Positions 1-5,513 of a stretch of 8,934 nt of DNA are shown piece by piece. Each line of letters opens with the position of its first letter. Within the stretch, counting starts at the first letter, position 1. The translations under genes were made by a program, and so were the position numbers. The DNA is taken from assembly GCA_021159225.1 (NCBI GenBank), contig JAGGSE010000018.1:1-8934 (forward strand), given 5' to 3'. The stretch is from a bacterium. GTDB taxonomy: Bacteria > Patescibacteriota > Minisyncoccia > Minisyncoccales > JAGGSE01. The notes beneath the pieces were generated by a model. It did no database searches and had not been told where the DNA came from. It saw only the letters and a list, made by a program, of their open reading frames with translations.

Positions 1-1117
1 CTTCAAAACCTTGACCGTCATAATCTGGATATCCCCTGCCAATATGCAAATCAGTGATAATAGCAAATGACCACTTTTCAGAAGGAGATTCAGAAGGAAT
101 TAGAGGAAGTTCAATTAGATTTGATTGATAAATGGGTTTATATTCAGTAGGACTAAAGACAACACCACTGAGAAAGTCCACCAGCCAAGGTAGAGTACCA
201 ATATCCTTCATTTTTAGCCACAAAAACAGATTGTTATTTTTGTCAATCCAGCCGCCATAGGTTCCAGAAGAGAGTGGTTCCCAGGTTTTACCTTCATCAA
301 GAGAAACAAAAAGATGAGGTCCGTAGCAATTCTGAGAGGTACAAAGGCCTAAAAAATAGGTCTTATCTCCTTTTTTAATTCTTAAACCTGCTCCACTATT
401 ATTTTCTTTTGTGGGTAAATTCTTTGAAAACTCAATTTTAACTAAAAGCACCTCTTCCTCTTCTTCTGAATCTAAAGAAACGGGCTGGGGAGAAATCTCT
501 AAAATTTCAGGAGAACCATAAACAAGAGAGGCGAAACTAAACTTATAGTTGGGATAATTGAGTAATTCCTCTTGTTCTGGGATTTGGCGAGAAATTCTTT
601 CTGCCTGGTAATAAGGGAATCTTTCTCCTCTTTTTGGCAAAACAGTAATTGTTCCTGTGGCTTTGTCTGAAGCCAGTTGACCATTAAAGGTATAATCGCA
701 GACCACCTCATAGAGATAGTTTCCAGAAGGAACCAAGTTTCCCTTTTCATCCCTTCCATCCCATTTGACAACTTCTCCAAAGGTATTTTCCCATTCCCAG
801 GTTCTGTTAATATCTCTATCTCTTATGGTTAAACTAAGTTTATCGCAGGGAATAGGATTTCCTTCCTCATCAAAGAAGAAAAAGAAAGAGATCTCAATCT
901 GGCTTTGCTCAAAATAGGGATTAAAGGGATTGGGGTTATCTGAAATATACAGACCCGGAAAGAATACAAAATCACCCTGAGCCTGGGTTAAATTAAAAGG
1001 AGAAAGCAGTCCCAAGAGAAATAAGAATAAAAATAAAACAATTATTAAGGCGCCTTTTGTTGGTTTGGTCTTTGTCTTTTCTATTCTCTTTGAGGTTTTT
1101 AATAAAAAACCTCTCAT
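1..1117 (-). CDS. Exported calcineurin-like metallophosphoesterase with FlgD-type Ig domain (5' part; runs off left edge)
   Basis: The frame is open from the ATG at 1117 to the window edge, about 372 residues with no stop, so the gene is partial. A basic N-terminus (MRGFLLKTSKRIEKTKTK) precedes a hydrophobic stretch at residues 23-40 and a plausible signal-peptidase site after TQA near residue 45, so the protein is probably exported. Residues 58-66 read SDNPNPFNP. Residues ~75-158 look like a FlgD-type Ig-like fold, with the hallmark WDGRDEKGNLVPSGNYLYEV. A linker with an acidic run (SEEEEE) and a region reading SLDEGKTWEPL follow. From about residue 348 the text WSFAIITDLHIGRGYPD matches the first metal-binding motif (D-x-H) of calcineurin-like phosphoesterases. 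The remaining motifs lie outside the window. Its substrate cannot be judged. The family call is firm for the visible motif; extracellular location is inferred. Confidence 0.8.
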   Translation of the reverse strand, partial: MRGFLLKTSKRIEKTKTKPTKGALIIVLFLFLFLLGLLSPFNLTQAQGDFVFFPGLYISDNPNPFNPYFEQSQIEISFFFFFDEEGNPIPCDKLSLTIRDRDINRTWEWENTFGEVVKWDGRDEKGNLVPSGNYLYEVVCDYTFNGQLASDKATGTITVLPKRGERFPYYQAERISRQIPEQEELLNYPNYKFSFASLVYGSPEILEISPQPVSLDSEEEEEVLLVKIEFSKNLPTKENNSGAGLRIKKGDKTYFLGLCTSQNCYGPHLFVSLDEGKTWEPLSSGTYGGWIDKNNNLFLWLKMKDIGTLPWLVDFLSGVVFSPTEYKPIYQSNLIELPLIPSESPSEKWSFAIITDLHIGRGYPDYDGQGFE

Positions 1118-1136
1118 TTAGTGGTTGCTTACCCCT

Positions 1137-1164
1137 ATTATACCCCTCACTCAAATTTCAGCAA
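1137..1164 (-). promoter_or_regulatory. Candidate promoter for the phosphoesterase gene
   Basis: Reading the minus strand, a perfect TATAAT (1137-1142) lies 20 nt upstream of the ATG at 1117, and a weak TTGCTG (1159-1164) lies 16 bp further upstream. The implied transcript would have a leader of only about 10-13 nt with no clear ribosome binding site. The -35 element falls on the end of the insertion-sequence remnant, so the promoter may have been partly created by that insertion. The -10 is convincing; the -35 is not. Confidence 0.35.
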
Positions 1165-1301
1165 ACCCCTGTATAAGATGAGTACATTTTTGACAAGTAA
1201 GGGGTTCTACAGGCAATTTCAATAGGTGTTTTGTAACCCAAAGCTTTATGAGGTCTTTTGAAGGTAAATTCTTCGAGCCAATCTCTGCCGTCTTCGGGGT
1301 G
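1158..1301 (-). pseudogene. Transposase C-terminal remnant (DDE/rve type, IS481/IS3-like)
   Basis: The minus strand reads 47 codons bounded by TGA at 1302-1304 and ending at TGA 1158-1160. The central text DWLEEFTFKRPHKALGYKTPIEIA matches the highly conserved C-terminal end of integrase-core transposases, where an RPHxALGYxTPxE motif follows the catalytic glutamate helix. There is no start codon and the whole catalytic core is absent, so this is a dead fragment. The last codons (LSKMYSSYT) lie inside the left terminal inverted repeat, as expected when the transposase gene runs into the end of its element. Assignment to IS481 rather than IS3 is an inference from the tail sequence. Confidence 0.8.
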
Positions 1302-1321
1302 TCAAAAATGTATCTCATCTT
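1175..1321. mobile_element. Internally deleted insertion sequence (MITE-like), about 147 bp, with terminal inverted repeats
   Basis: The left end AAGATGAGTACATTTTTGACA (1175-1195) and the right end, read in reverse complement at 1300-1321, are the same 21-mer apart from one extra base in the right copy (TGTCAAAAATGTATCTCATC). Between them lies only the last part of a transposase gene. The simplest reading is an IS whose interior and transposase start were lost, leaving both ends. Such a derivative could in principle still be moved by a full-length relative elsewhere in the genome. I saw no obvious target-site duplication in the flanks. Confidence 0.7.
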
Positions 1322-1345
1322 TTTCATCCTGGTTAAGCAATTTTA

Positions 1346-1408
1346 CTTCCATTTTCCATTTTCTAATTTCCATTACTATTTTCCATTTTCCAACAACTAT
1401 TTTCTATC
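1346..1408. repeat. Degenerate TTCCATTTTCC tandem repeats
   Basis: The tract reads as imperfect repeats of TTCCATTTTCCATTTTCTAA (for example 1347-1371 and 1371-1391), continuing into related T-rich text (ATTTTCTATC, TTTTGCATTTTTGATTTGG) up to about 1440. No plausible gene lies here. Low-complexity tracts of the AAAATGGAAAATGGAAATTAG kind are familiar between genes in some uncultivated bacterial genomes. With the insertion-sequence remnant, this fills the 387-bp interval upstream of the membrane-protein genes. Confidence 0.6.
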
Positions 1409-1461
1409 TTAAATTATCATTTTGCATTTTTGATTTGGAACTTTGAATTACGGGTTGAAAT

Positions 1462-1490
1462 TTGACATCTATTTTTGATTGTGCTATCCT
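1462..1490 (+). promoter_or_regulatory. Strong sigma-70-type promoter for the membrane-protein operon
   Basis: A perfect -35 hexamer TTGACA (1462-1467) is followed after exactly 17 bp by TATCCT (1485-1490), preceded by TG one base upstream (TGCTATCCT), an extended -10. Transcription would start near 1496-1498, only 7-9 nt before the ATG at 1505. The AAAGG at 1491-1495 would then not be in the transcript, so the first gene is probably translated from a near-leaderless message. Confidence 0.7.
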
Positions 1491-1504
1491 AAAGGTAATC
1501 AATA

Positions 1505-1873
1505 ATGGAAAACTTTGTTAAGAAATTTACCTTCTATTTGCTCCGCTGGCAGTTAAGCACCCCGATTTTAAGTGTAGTTTTGATAGCACTAGCATCTTTA
1601 AATAAATGGGCGGCAGCTGCTATTGCCAATCTTATTGGCGGAACCATTTTTTTCTGGATTGACAGATGGATATTTAAAGAAAATGTCTTTTTGCCGCTTT
1701 GGGAAATTAAGGAAAACATAAGATGCGTTGACTGCGGCAGGATTGCAAAGGGTTTCAGATTGGTAAAAACGCCTAATTACGACCGAACAACAGATAAAAA
1801 GCCGGAATTCCGGTGCGAAGAATGCTCAAAAAGAAAACTGGAAGAACTGAAAAAAAGAGGGGTAAAAATATAA
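1505..1873 (+). CDS. Two-helix membrane protein with C-terminal zinc ribbon (unknown function)
   Basis: The protein has 122 residues. Two hydrophobic segments (about residues 18-32 and 36-53) are followed by a soluble tail with two CxxC pairs (C74-V-D-C77 and C104-E-E-C107), which should bind one zinc ion as a ribbon. The end of the second helix, ANLIGGTIFFWIDRWIF, loosely resembles the last helix of GtrA-like flippase proteins, but the protein is too short and the zinc ribbon atypical for a confident GtrA call. It is the first gene after a strong promoter, and its stop is 5 nt before the next membrane-protein gene, so the two are probably co-transcribed and may work together. I do not recognise a named family. 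Confidence 0.75.
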   Translation: MENFVKKFTFYLLRWQLSTPILSVVLIALASLNKWAAAAIANLIGGTIFFWIDRWIFKENVFLPLWEIKENIRCVDCGRIAKGFRLVKTPNYDRTTDKKPEFRCEECSKRKLEELKKRGVKI

Positions 1874-1878
1874 TAAAT

Positions 1879-2589
1879 ATGGAAAAGAAAATTCAAAAGA
1901 AAATCCTTTTTATCTTTCTTTTTGTTGTCCTCGGACTGCTTGCCTCTAAAATTCCTTTATCCCCTATTATCGGCGCAAAGGGCCAAAGTTTTACTCCCTT
2001 TGAATTTTTAGGACCCACCTCGGGAATGTTTCTCGGCTCTGCACCCGGGGCTATTTCTGTTTTCTTTGTCAAGTTATTAAAAGACATTTTTCTTGGAGTT
2101 CGCTTTGACACCGCTAATATTATCCGTCTTTTTCCAATGATGTTTGCCGCTATTTATTTTGGCCTAGAAAAATCAAGGAGGTCAGGTAAACTGATTTTGA
2201 TAGTTCCCTTAATGGCAATCCTCCTTTTTGTCCTTCACCCTGAAGGAAGAAAGGCATGGTTTTATTCTCTTTATTGGCTTATTCCTATTCTTGCCTATTT
2301 CAAAAAAGACCGCCTAATCCTAAACGCGCTGGGAAGCACATTTACCGCTCACTGCGTTGGCTCAATCGCCTTTCTTTATGCCTTTAACCTCCCCGCCCCT
2401 GTTTGGGTAGGGCTTATTCCTGTTGTCTTTGTAGAACGATTTTCCTTTGCCTTGGGCATTTGGGCAACCTACCTGCTTCTAAACAGCATCCTGGAAAAAT
2501 TGGTCTCAATAGAAAAATTAAGGATTCTCTCTCCATTGGTTAACCAAAAATACATTCTCTCAAAAAAATTCCTGAGGTTCTACGCATAG
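1879..2589 (+). CDS. Multi-pass membrane protein, resembling an ECF-transporter S component
   Basis: From the ATG at 1879 this gives 236 residues with about six hydrophobic segments and few charged residues between them. The N-terminal third (residues ~35-95: FTPFEFLGPTSGMFLGSAPGAISVFFVKLLKDIFLG) has the small-residue, loop-rich look of substrate-binding S components of energy-coupling-factor vitamin transporters, and the overall size fits. No substrate can be proposed and no EcfA or EcfT gene is seen here, so the assignment is tentative. An upstream in-frame ATG at 1813 would add a lysine/arginine-rich stretch overlapping the previous gene by 61 nt; I prefer 1879 because it falls just before the first membrane helix and just after the upstream stop. 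Codon use looks like the neighbours. Confidence 0.75.
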   Translation: MEKKIQKKILFIFLFVVLGLLASKIPLSPIIGAKGQSFTPFEFLGPTSGMFLGSAPGAISVFFVKLLKDIFLGVRFDTANIIRLFPMMFAAIYFGLEKSRRSGKLILIVPLMAILLFVLHPEGRKAWFYSLYWLIPILAYFKKDRLILNALGSTFTAHCVGSIAFLYAFNLPAPVWVGLIPVVFVERFSFALGIWATYLLLNSILEKLVSIEKLRILSPLVNQKYILSKKFLRFYA

Positions 2590-2679
2590 TACTGCTCTAT
2601 ATTTACTCCACTCTATCCGCCACTAAATGGCAAGAAGGAGAAGGATAAACAAGCCGGTGGGAAATCTGAGTCAGAATTC

Positions 2680-2705
2680 TCTGTTAAAAAAATCTGTTAA
2701 AAAAA
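2680..2705. repeat. Perfect 13-bp tandem duplication upstream of the toxin-antitoxin pair
   Basis: TCTGTTAAAAAAA occurs twice head to tail (2680-2692 and 2693-2705), immediately followed by GAGGA and 21 nt before the ATG at 2727. The rest of the 137-bp gap from 2590 holds a short hairpin (GCCACTAAATGGC) without a T-run and no recognisable promoter hexamers. The duplication could be a paired operator for an autoregulating antitoxin or a product of replication slippage. Confidence 0.6.
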
Positions 2706-2726
2706 GAGGAATGACTAGAACCCAAA

Positions 2727-3065
2727 ATGCGAAACGATAAATCAGGTCCAAAATCCAAAACACCAAAACTACCCTTGTTTTTCAAGCCCTTATTGTGGGC
2801 TTACGATTTTTCTTCTATTGACATAGAGAAAGATAAAAAGAGAATAATCGTTAATACTATTAATTATGGACAATGGAAGCATTGGCAATGGATTGTAAAA
2901 AACTATGGCAGGAAAGAAGTTAAACAAATCATTCAAAATACACCTATTAGTGAATTTAGGCCAAGTGTATTGAAATTGGTTTCTATCCTACTGGGGATAA
3001 AAAATCTAAAATATGCATCAAGAAGCGATAAACTCAAGAAGGCAAGAAATTTTTCGGAAACTTAA
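2727..3065 (+). CDS. Small putative antitoxin paired with an AbiEii-type toxin
   Basis: The protein has 112 residues. After a basic, proline-containing N-terminus the core (residues 15-92) reads LPLFFKPLLWAYDFSSIDIEKDKKRIIVNTINYGQW...WIVKNYGRKEVKQII. I recognise this as a small family commonly encoded just before AbiEii/AbiGii nucleotidyltransferases in uncultivated bacteria (possibly the DUF6922 group; the number is from memory). The gene overlaps the toxin start by 53 nt, typical of translationally coupled toxin-antitoxin pairs. The ATG at 2727 has no ribosome binding site at normal distance; AGAGGA at 2705-2710 is 16 nt away. Its antitoxin role is inferred from position. Confidence 0.75.
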   Translation: MRNDKSGPKSKTPKLPLFFKPLLWAYDFSSIDIEKDKKRIIVNTINYGQWKHWQWIVKNYGRKEVKQIIQNTPISEFRPSVLKLVSILLGIKNLKYASRSDKLKKARNFSET

Positions 3066-3651
3066 AAACTTCCCTCAATTTTATTTGGCAGGAGGAACTG
3101 CTCTGGCTCTACAGATGGGTCACCGAATATCAGATGATTTTGATTTGTTTTCAGACAAAGACACCCCCCCTGGCTTATTAGAAAAAGTAGAAAAGGTCTT
3201 TGAGGATTCAAAAATAACTATTATTATAAATCACCCCGAACAATTGAGCCTTGTTATTAACGAAATCAAGGTAGATTTTGTTAAGTATCCTTTTCCCTTA
3301 ATTTTAGCCCTGATTGAATATCAGGGAGTAAAAATGGCAAAGGTTCCCGAAATTGCGGCTATGAAGGCATATACCATAGGACGCAGAGCCACCTATAAAG
3401 ATTATATTGATTTATATTTTATCTTCTTTGAAAAATACAGTTCTCTTTCGGGTACTATAAAAATTGCTATTGAAAAATTTAGAGAAAATTTTGACCAAAG
3501 GTTGTTCTTAGAACAATTGGTTTATTTAGAGGATGTTGAAGAGGAACCAATTCAATTCCTGAAGAAAAAACCCAGTAAGAAAGAATTAGAGAACTTCTTT
3601 CAAAAGGAAGTTAAGAAAATAAAATTAGATGAACAATTGGCTGAATTTTGA
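3013..3651 (+). CDS. AbiEii/AbiGii-type nucleotidyltransferase (putative toxin)
   Basis: The protein has 212 residues. The nucleotidyltransferase signature FYLAGGTALALQMGHRISDDFDLF (residues 23-46) contains the GG pair, the S-x-D-D-x-D metal-binding acidic cluster (S40, D42, D44) and the GHR typical of this branch. A third conserved segment lies at residues 112-136 (PEIAAMKAYTIGRRATYKDYIDLYFI), with the K/R..KD..D pattern of AbiEii toxins. This superfamily includes type IV toxins, some of which modify tRNA acceptor ends with nucleotides. Whether this member is a toxin or a phage-defence protein cannot be read here. The start at 3013 lies inside the antitoxin gene, as is usual. All active-site positions look intact. 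Confidence 0.85.
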   Translation: MHQEAINSRRQEIFRKLKNFPQFYLAGGTALALQMGHRISDDFDLFSDKDTPPGLLEKVEKVFEDSKITIIINHPEQLSLVINEIKVDFVKYPFPLILALIEYQGVKMAKVPEIAAMKAYTIGRRATYKDYIDLYFIFFEKYSSLSGTIKIAIEKFRENFDQRLFLEQLVYLEDVEEEPIQFLKKKPSKKELENFFQKEVKKIKLDEQLAEF

Positions 3652-3663
3652 CCGGTAATTTTT

Positions 3664-4176
3664 ATGCACCCCTTAGTTAGATTGGCCAGGTTAGCGGTTG
3701 AAAAATATATCAAGGAAAAGGAAATTACTTCTCCTCCTTCGGACCTGCCCAAAGAATTTTTAGAGAAAAAAGCAGGCGTTTTTGTGACCATTGAAAAAAA
3801 CGGCAATCTCAGGGCATGCATTGGCACCTATCTGCCAACCAAAGAAAGTATCGCTGAAGAAACAATCCGCAATGCTATTGCCGCTGCCACTGAGGATTGG
3901 AGGTTTGGTCCTATCCAAAAAGAAGAACTCCCCTTTCTTTCCTATATCGTCTACATCTTAAGCCCGCCAGAGCCGGTAAAAGAAATAAAAGAATTAGACC
4001 CAAAAAAATACGGAATTATTGTAAGGTCAGGGTTAAAAACCGGACTTCTGCTTCCCGACCTTGAGGGAGTAGATACCATTGAAAAGCAGATTTTAATTGC
4101 CTGTCAAAAAGCCGGGATTGAGCCTGCTAAAGAAAAACTCTCACTTTATAGATTTACGGCTCAGAAGTATAGATGA
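3664..4176 (+). CDS. amrA: AMMECR1-family protein (AmmeMemoRadiSam system protein A)
   Basis: The protein has 170 residues, full length for the family. Hallmarks in order are GVFVTIEKNGNLRACIGTY (residues ~38-56), NAIAAATEDWRFGPI (~70-84), YIVYILSPPEPV (~93-104), YGIIVRSGLKTGLLLPDLEGVDTIEKQILIACQKAGI (~115-151) and a C-terminal YRF. The core LRxCIG motif reads LRACIG instead of the usual LRGCIG. AMMECR1 proteins are often linked to Memo and a radical-SAM enzyme, a trio of unknown chemistry; neither partner is within this window. The gene begins 12 nt after the AbiEii stop and ends 28 nt before the PHP gene, so co-transcription is possible. I see no Shine-Dalgarno sequence. Confidence 0.85.
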   Translation: MHPLVRLARLAVEKYIKEKEITSPPSDLPKEFLEKKAGVFVTIEKNGNLRACIGTYLPTKESIAEETIRNAIAAATEDWRFGPIQKEELPFLSYIVYILSPPEPVKEIKELDPKKYGIIVRSGLKTGLLLPDLEGVDTIEKQILIACQKAGIEPAKEKLSLYRFTAQKYR

Positions 4177-4204
4177 CAACCAATTTTTGCCTTTTGTTTA
4201 TATT

Positions 4205-4942
4205 ATGAAAATAGATATGCACTGCCATAGTTTTTATTCAGATGATGGGCTCTGTTCACCAGAAGCCCTGCTTAAATCCGCTAAAAAGAAAGGGTTGGAC
4301 GGTATCGCTTTAACCGACCATGACACAACAAAGGGTTGGAACCGGGCTATAAAGGCGGCAAAAGAATTAAGAATAACTTTGATTTTGGGAGAAGAGATAA
4401 AAATAAAAAGAGGGAGAAAAACAATGGGAGAAATTCTCGGATATTTTCTGAAAAAGGAAATAGACCCAAAAGGAAAGACAATTGAGCGGGTTATAGATGA
4501 GATAAAAGGACAAGGAGGAATAGCCATCATTGCCCATCCCTATCATTGGAAAAAGCCCTTTTTACAATTAGATAAATATAAAAATTTGGCAGACGGCATC
4601 GAGGCGTTCAACGCCAGAAGCCAATCAAAAAGAGGAAATCAAAAAGCCATTGATTTTGCCAAAAAGAACAAACTTGCTGTCACCGCCGGTTCTGACGCCC
4701 ACCATTCTCTTGAGGTCGGCGACGCTTATCTTGAGGTTGAGGCAAGTAATCTGGAAGAATTTAAAGAAACGATTTTAAGAGAAAAAATGGGTCCTGTTAG
4801 AGAATATAAAACCCCTAAAGGATTCAAAGTCATTCAGTTCTCTAATAAAGTGAAAATTGTTGGCAAACAATCCCCTATTTTTGTTCAGTCCTTTGCCACT
4901 CTCGGCAGACTAATTCATCTCTTTTGGCAGGCAAGGTCTTAA
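4205..4942 (+). CDS. PHP-domain phosphoesterase
   Basis: From the ATG at 4205 the protein has 245 residues. It carries the full set of PHP metal ligands: H6-C-H8-S, TDHD (D38, H39), E63/E64 in LGEEIK, H111 (AHPYH), and D164/H166 (SDAHH). PHP enzymes of this short type hydrolyse phosphate esters such as nucleoside 3',5'-bisphosphates, or trim RNA ends; the specific substrate is not evident. A longer reading from 4097 would add 36 residues that overlap amrA and precede the first metal-binding motif without purpose, so I chose the internal ATG. The C-terminal ~50 residues (GPVREYKTPKGFKVIQFS...) are less conserved. It ends one base from the convergent transferase stop codon, with no terminator hairpin between. 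Confidence 0.85.
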   Translation: MKIDMHCHSFYSDDGLCSPEALLKSAKKKGLDGIALTDHDTTKGWNRAIKAAKELRITLILGEEIKIKRGRKTMGEILGYFLKKEIDPKGKTIERVIDEIKGQGGIAIIAHPYHWKKPFLQLDKYKNLADGIEAFNARSQSKRGNQKAIDFAKKNKLAVTAGSDAHHSLEVGDAYLEVEASNLEEFKETILREKMGPVREYKTPKGFKVIQFSNKVKIVGKQSPIFVQSFATLGRLIHLFWQARS

Positions 4943-4943
4943 T

Positions 4944-5513
4944 TTAGGTCTTCAGAAAAATCTTGTAGTTTCTAAAAAATCTCTGAAAACAGGTGAAAAG
5001 AGAAAGAAAGAAAATTGCAAAAAGGAAAGAAGAAAGATATTTTGGAAAAAGTAATCCTGAAATAATTAAAATCAATCTTTCTTTTCTTTCCATTATTCCG
5101 CCGCCTGCTTTTCCGTCAATTGCCTGGGCATGCTTTGAAATATAGCCCGAGAGCATAAAGGCAGAGATTGCCAGAGAGGCACCGAGCCATAATTTAGGGT
5201 TATAGAGACCTAAGGCAATATAAAAAGCAATCTCAGTGGTTTTGTCAACAGTTGAGTCAAACAAGGCGCCGAACCTTGTTTCTTTTTTGTTTGTCTTTGC
5301 CACCGCGCCATCAAAAAAATCCATTAATCCAGAAATCAAGATAAAAACAATTGCCCATCTGAAGGAACCTAAATAAATAAAATAAGCGGCGATAAAGCCA
5401 AAGGTCAGGGTTAGAAGGGTAAAAAAATTTGGTGAAAGACCGGTTTTGCCCAAAATCTCTCCAATTTTATTTGATATTCCTTTGAATATCTCTCTAAAAT
5501 TTTCTGTGAACAT
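4944..5513 (-). CDS. CDP-alcohol phosphatidyltransferase, probable inositol-phosphate lipid synthase
   Basis: The protein has 189 residues from the ATG at 5513. It is an integral membrane enzyme of about six helices that transfers a CDP-activated diacyl- or diether-glycerol to an alcohol acceptor. The catalytic signature is at residues 65-90: D65xxD68GxxA72K73-x8-G82xxxD86xxxD90. All aspartates are present, but the usual arginine after A72 is lysine. The text LSPNFFTLLTLTFGF (26-40) and ERKERL (142-147) agree with the PI-phosphate/archaetidylinositol-phosphate synthase branch, which uses inositol 1-phosphate. The nearby inositol-phosphate synthase gene supports that acceptor, though sequence alone does not prove it. 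A TTG start at 5525 would add four residues; ATG 5513 has GAAAGAGA just upstream and overlaps the ATP-grasp gene by 20 nt, suggesting translational coupling. Confidence 0.85.
   Translation of the reverse strand: MFTENFREIFKGISNKIGEILGKTGLSPNFFTLLTLTFGFIAAYFIYLGSFRWAIVFILISGLMDFFDGAVAKTNKKETRFGALFDSTVDKTTEIAFYIALGLYNPKLWLGASLAISAFMLSGYISKHAQAIDGKAGGGIMERKERLILIISGLLFPKYLSSFLFAIFFLSLFTCFQRFFRNYKIFLKT

Noticed and set aside
499..780. Minus-strand open frame of 93 codons with an ATG
   Set aside because: It lies within the longer phosphoesterase frame on the same strand, which has a signal peptide and recognisable domains; this is an out-of-frame shadow.
1258..1446. Plus-strand open frame of 62 codons
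   Set aside because: It crosses the insertion-sequence end and the TTCCATTTTCC repeats; its serine/phenylalanine-rich composition reflects low-complexity DNA.
2711..2740. Nine-codon leader peptide upstream of the antitoxin
   Set aside because: The AGAGGA is directly adjacent to its ATG, too close for normal initiation, and the peptide has no attenuator-like content.
4097..4204. Longer N-terminus for the PHP protein
   Set aside because: It would overlap amrA and place 36 unrelated residues before the HCHS motif, which in this family sits within about ten residues of the start.
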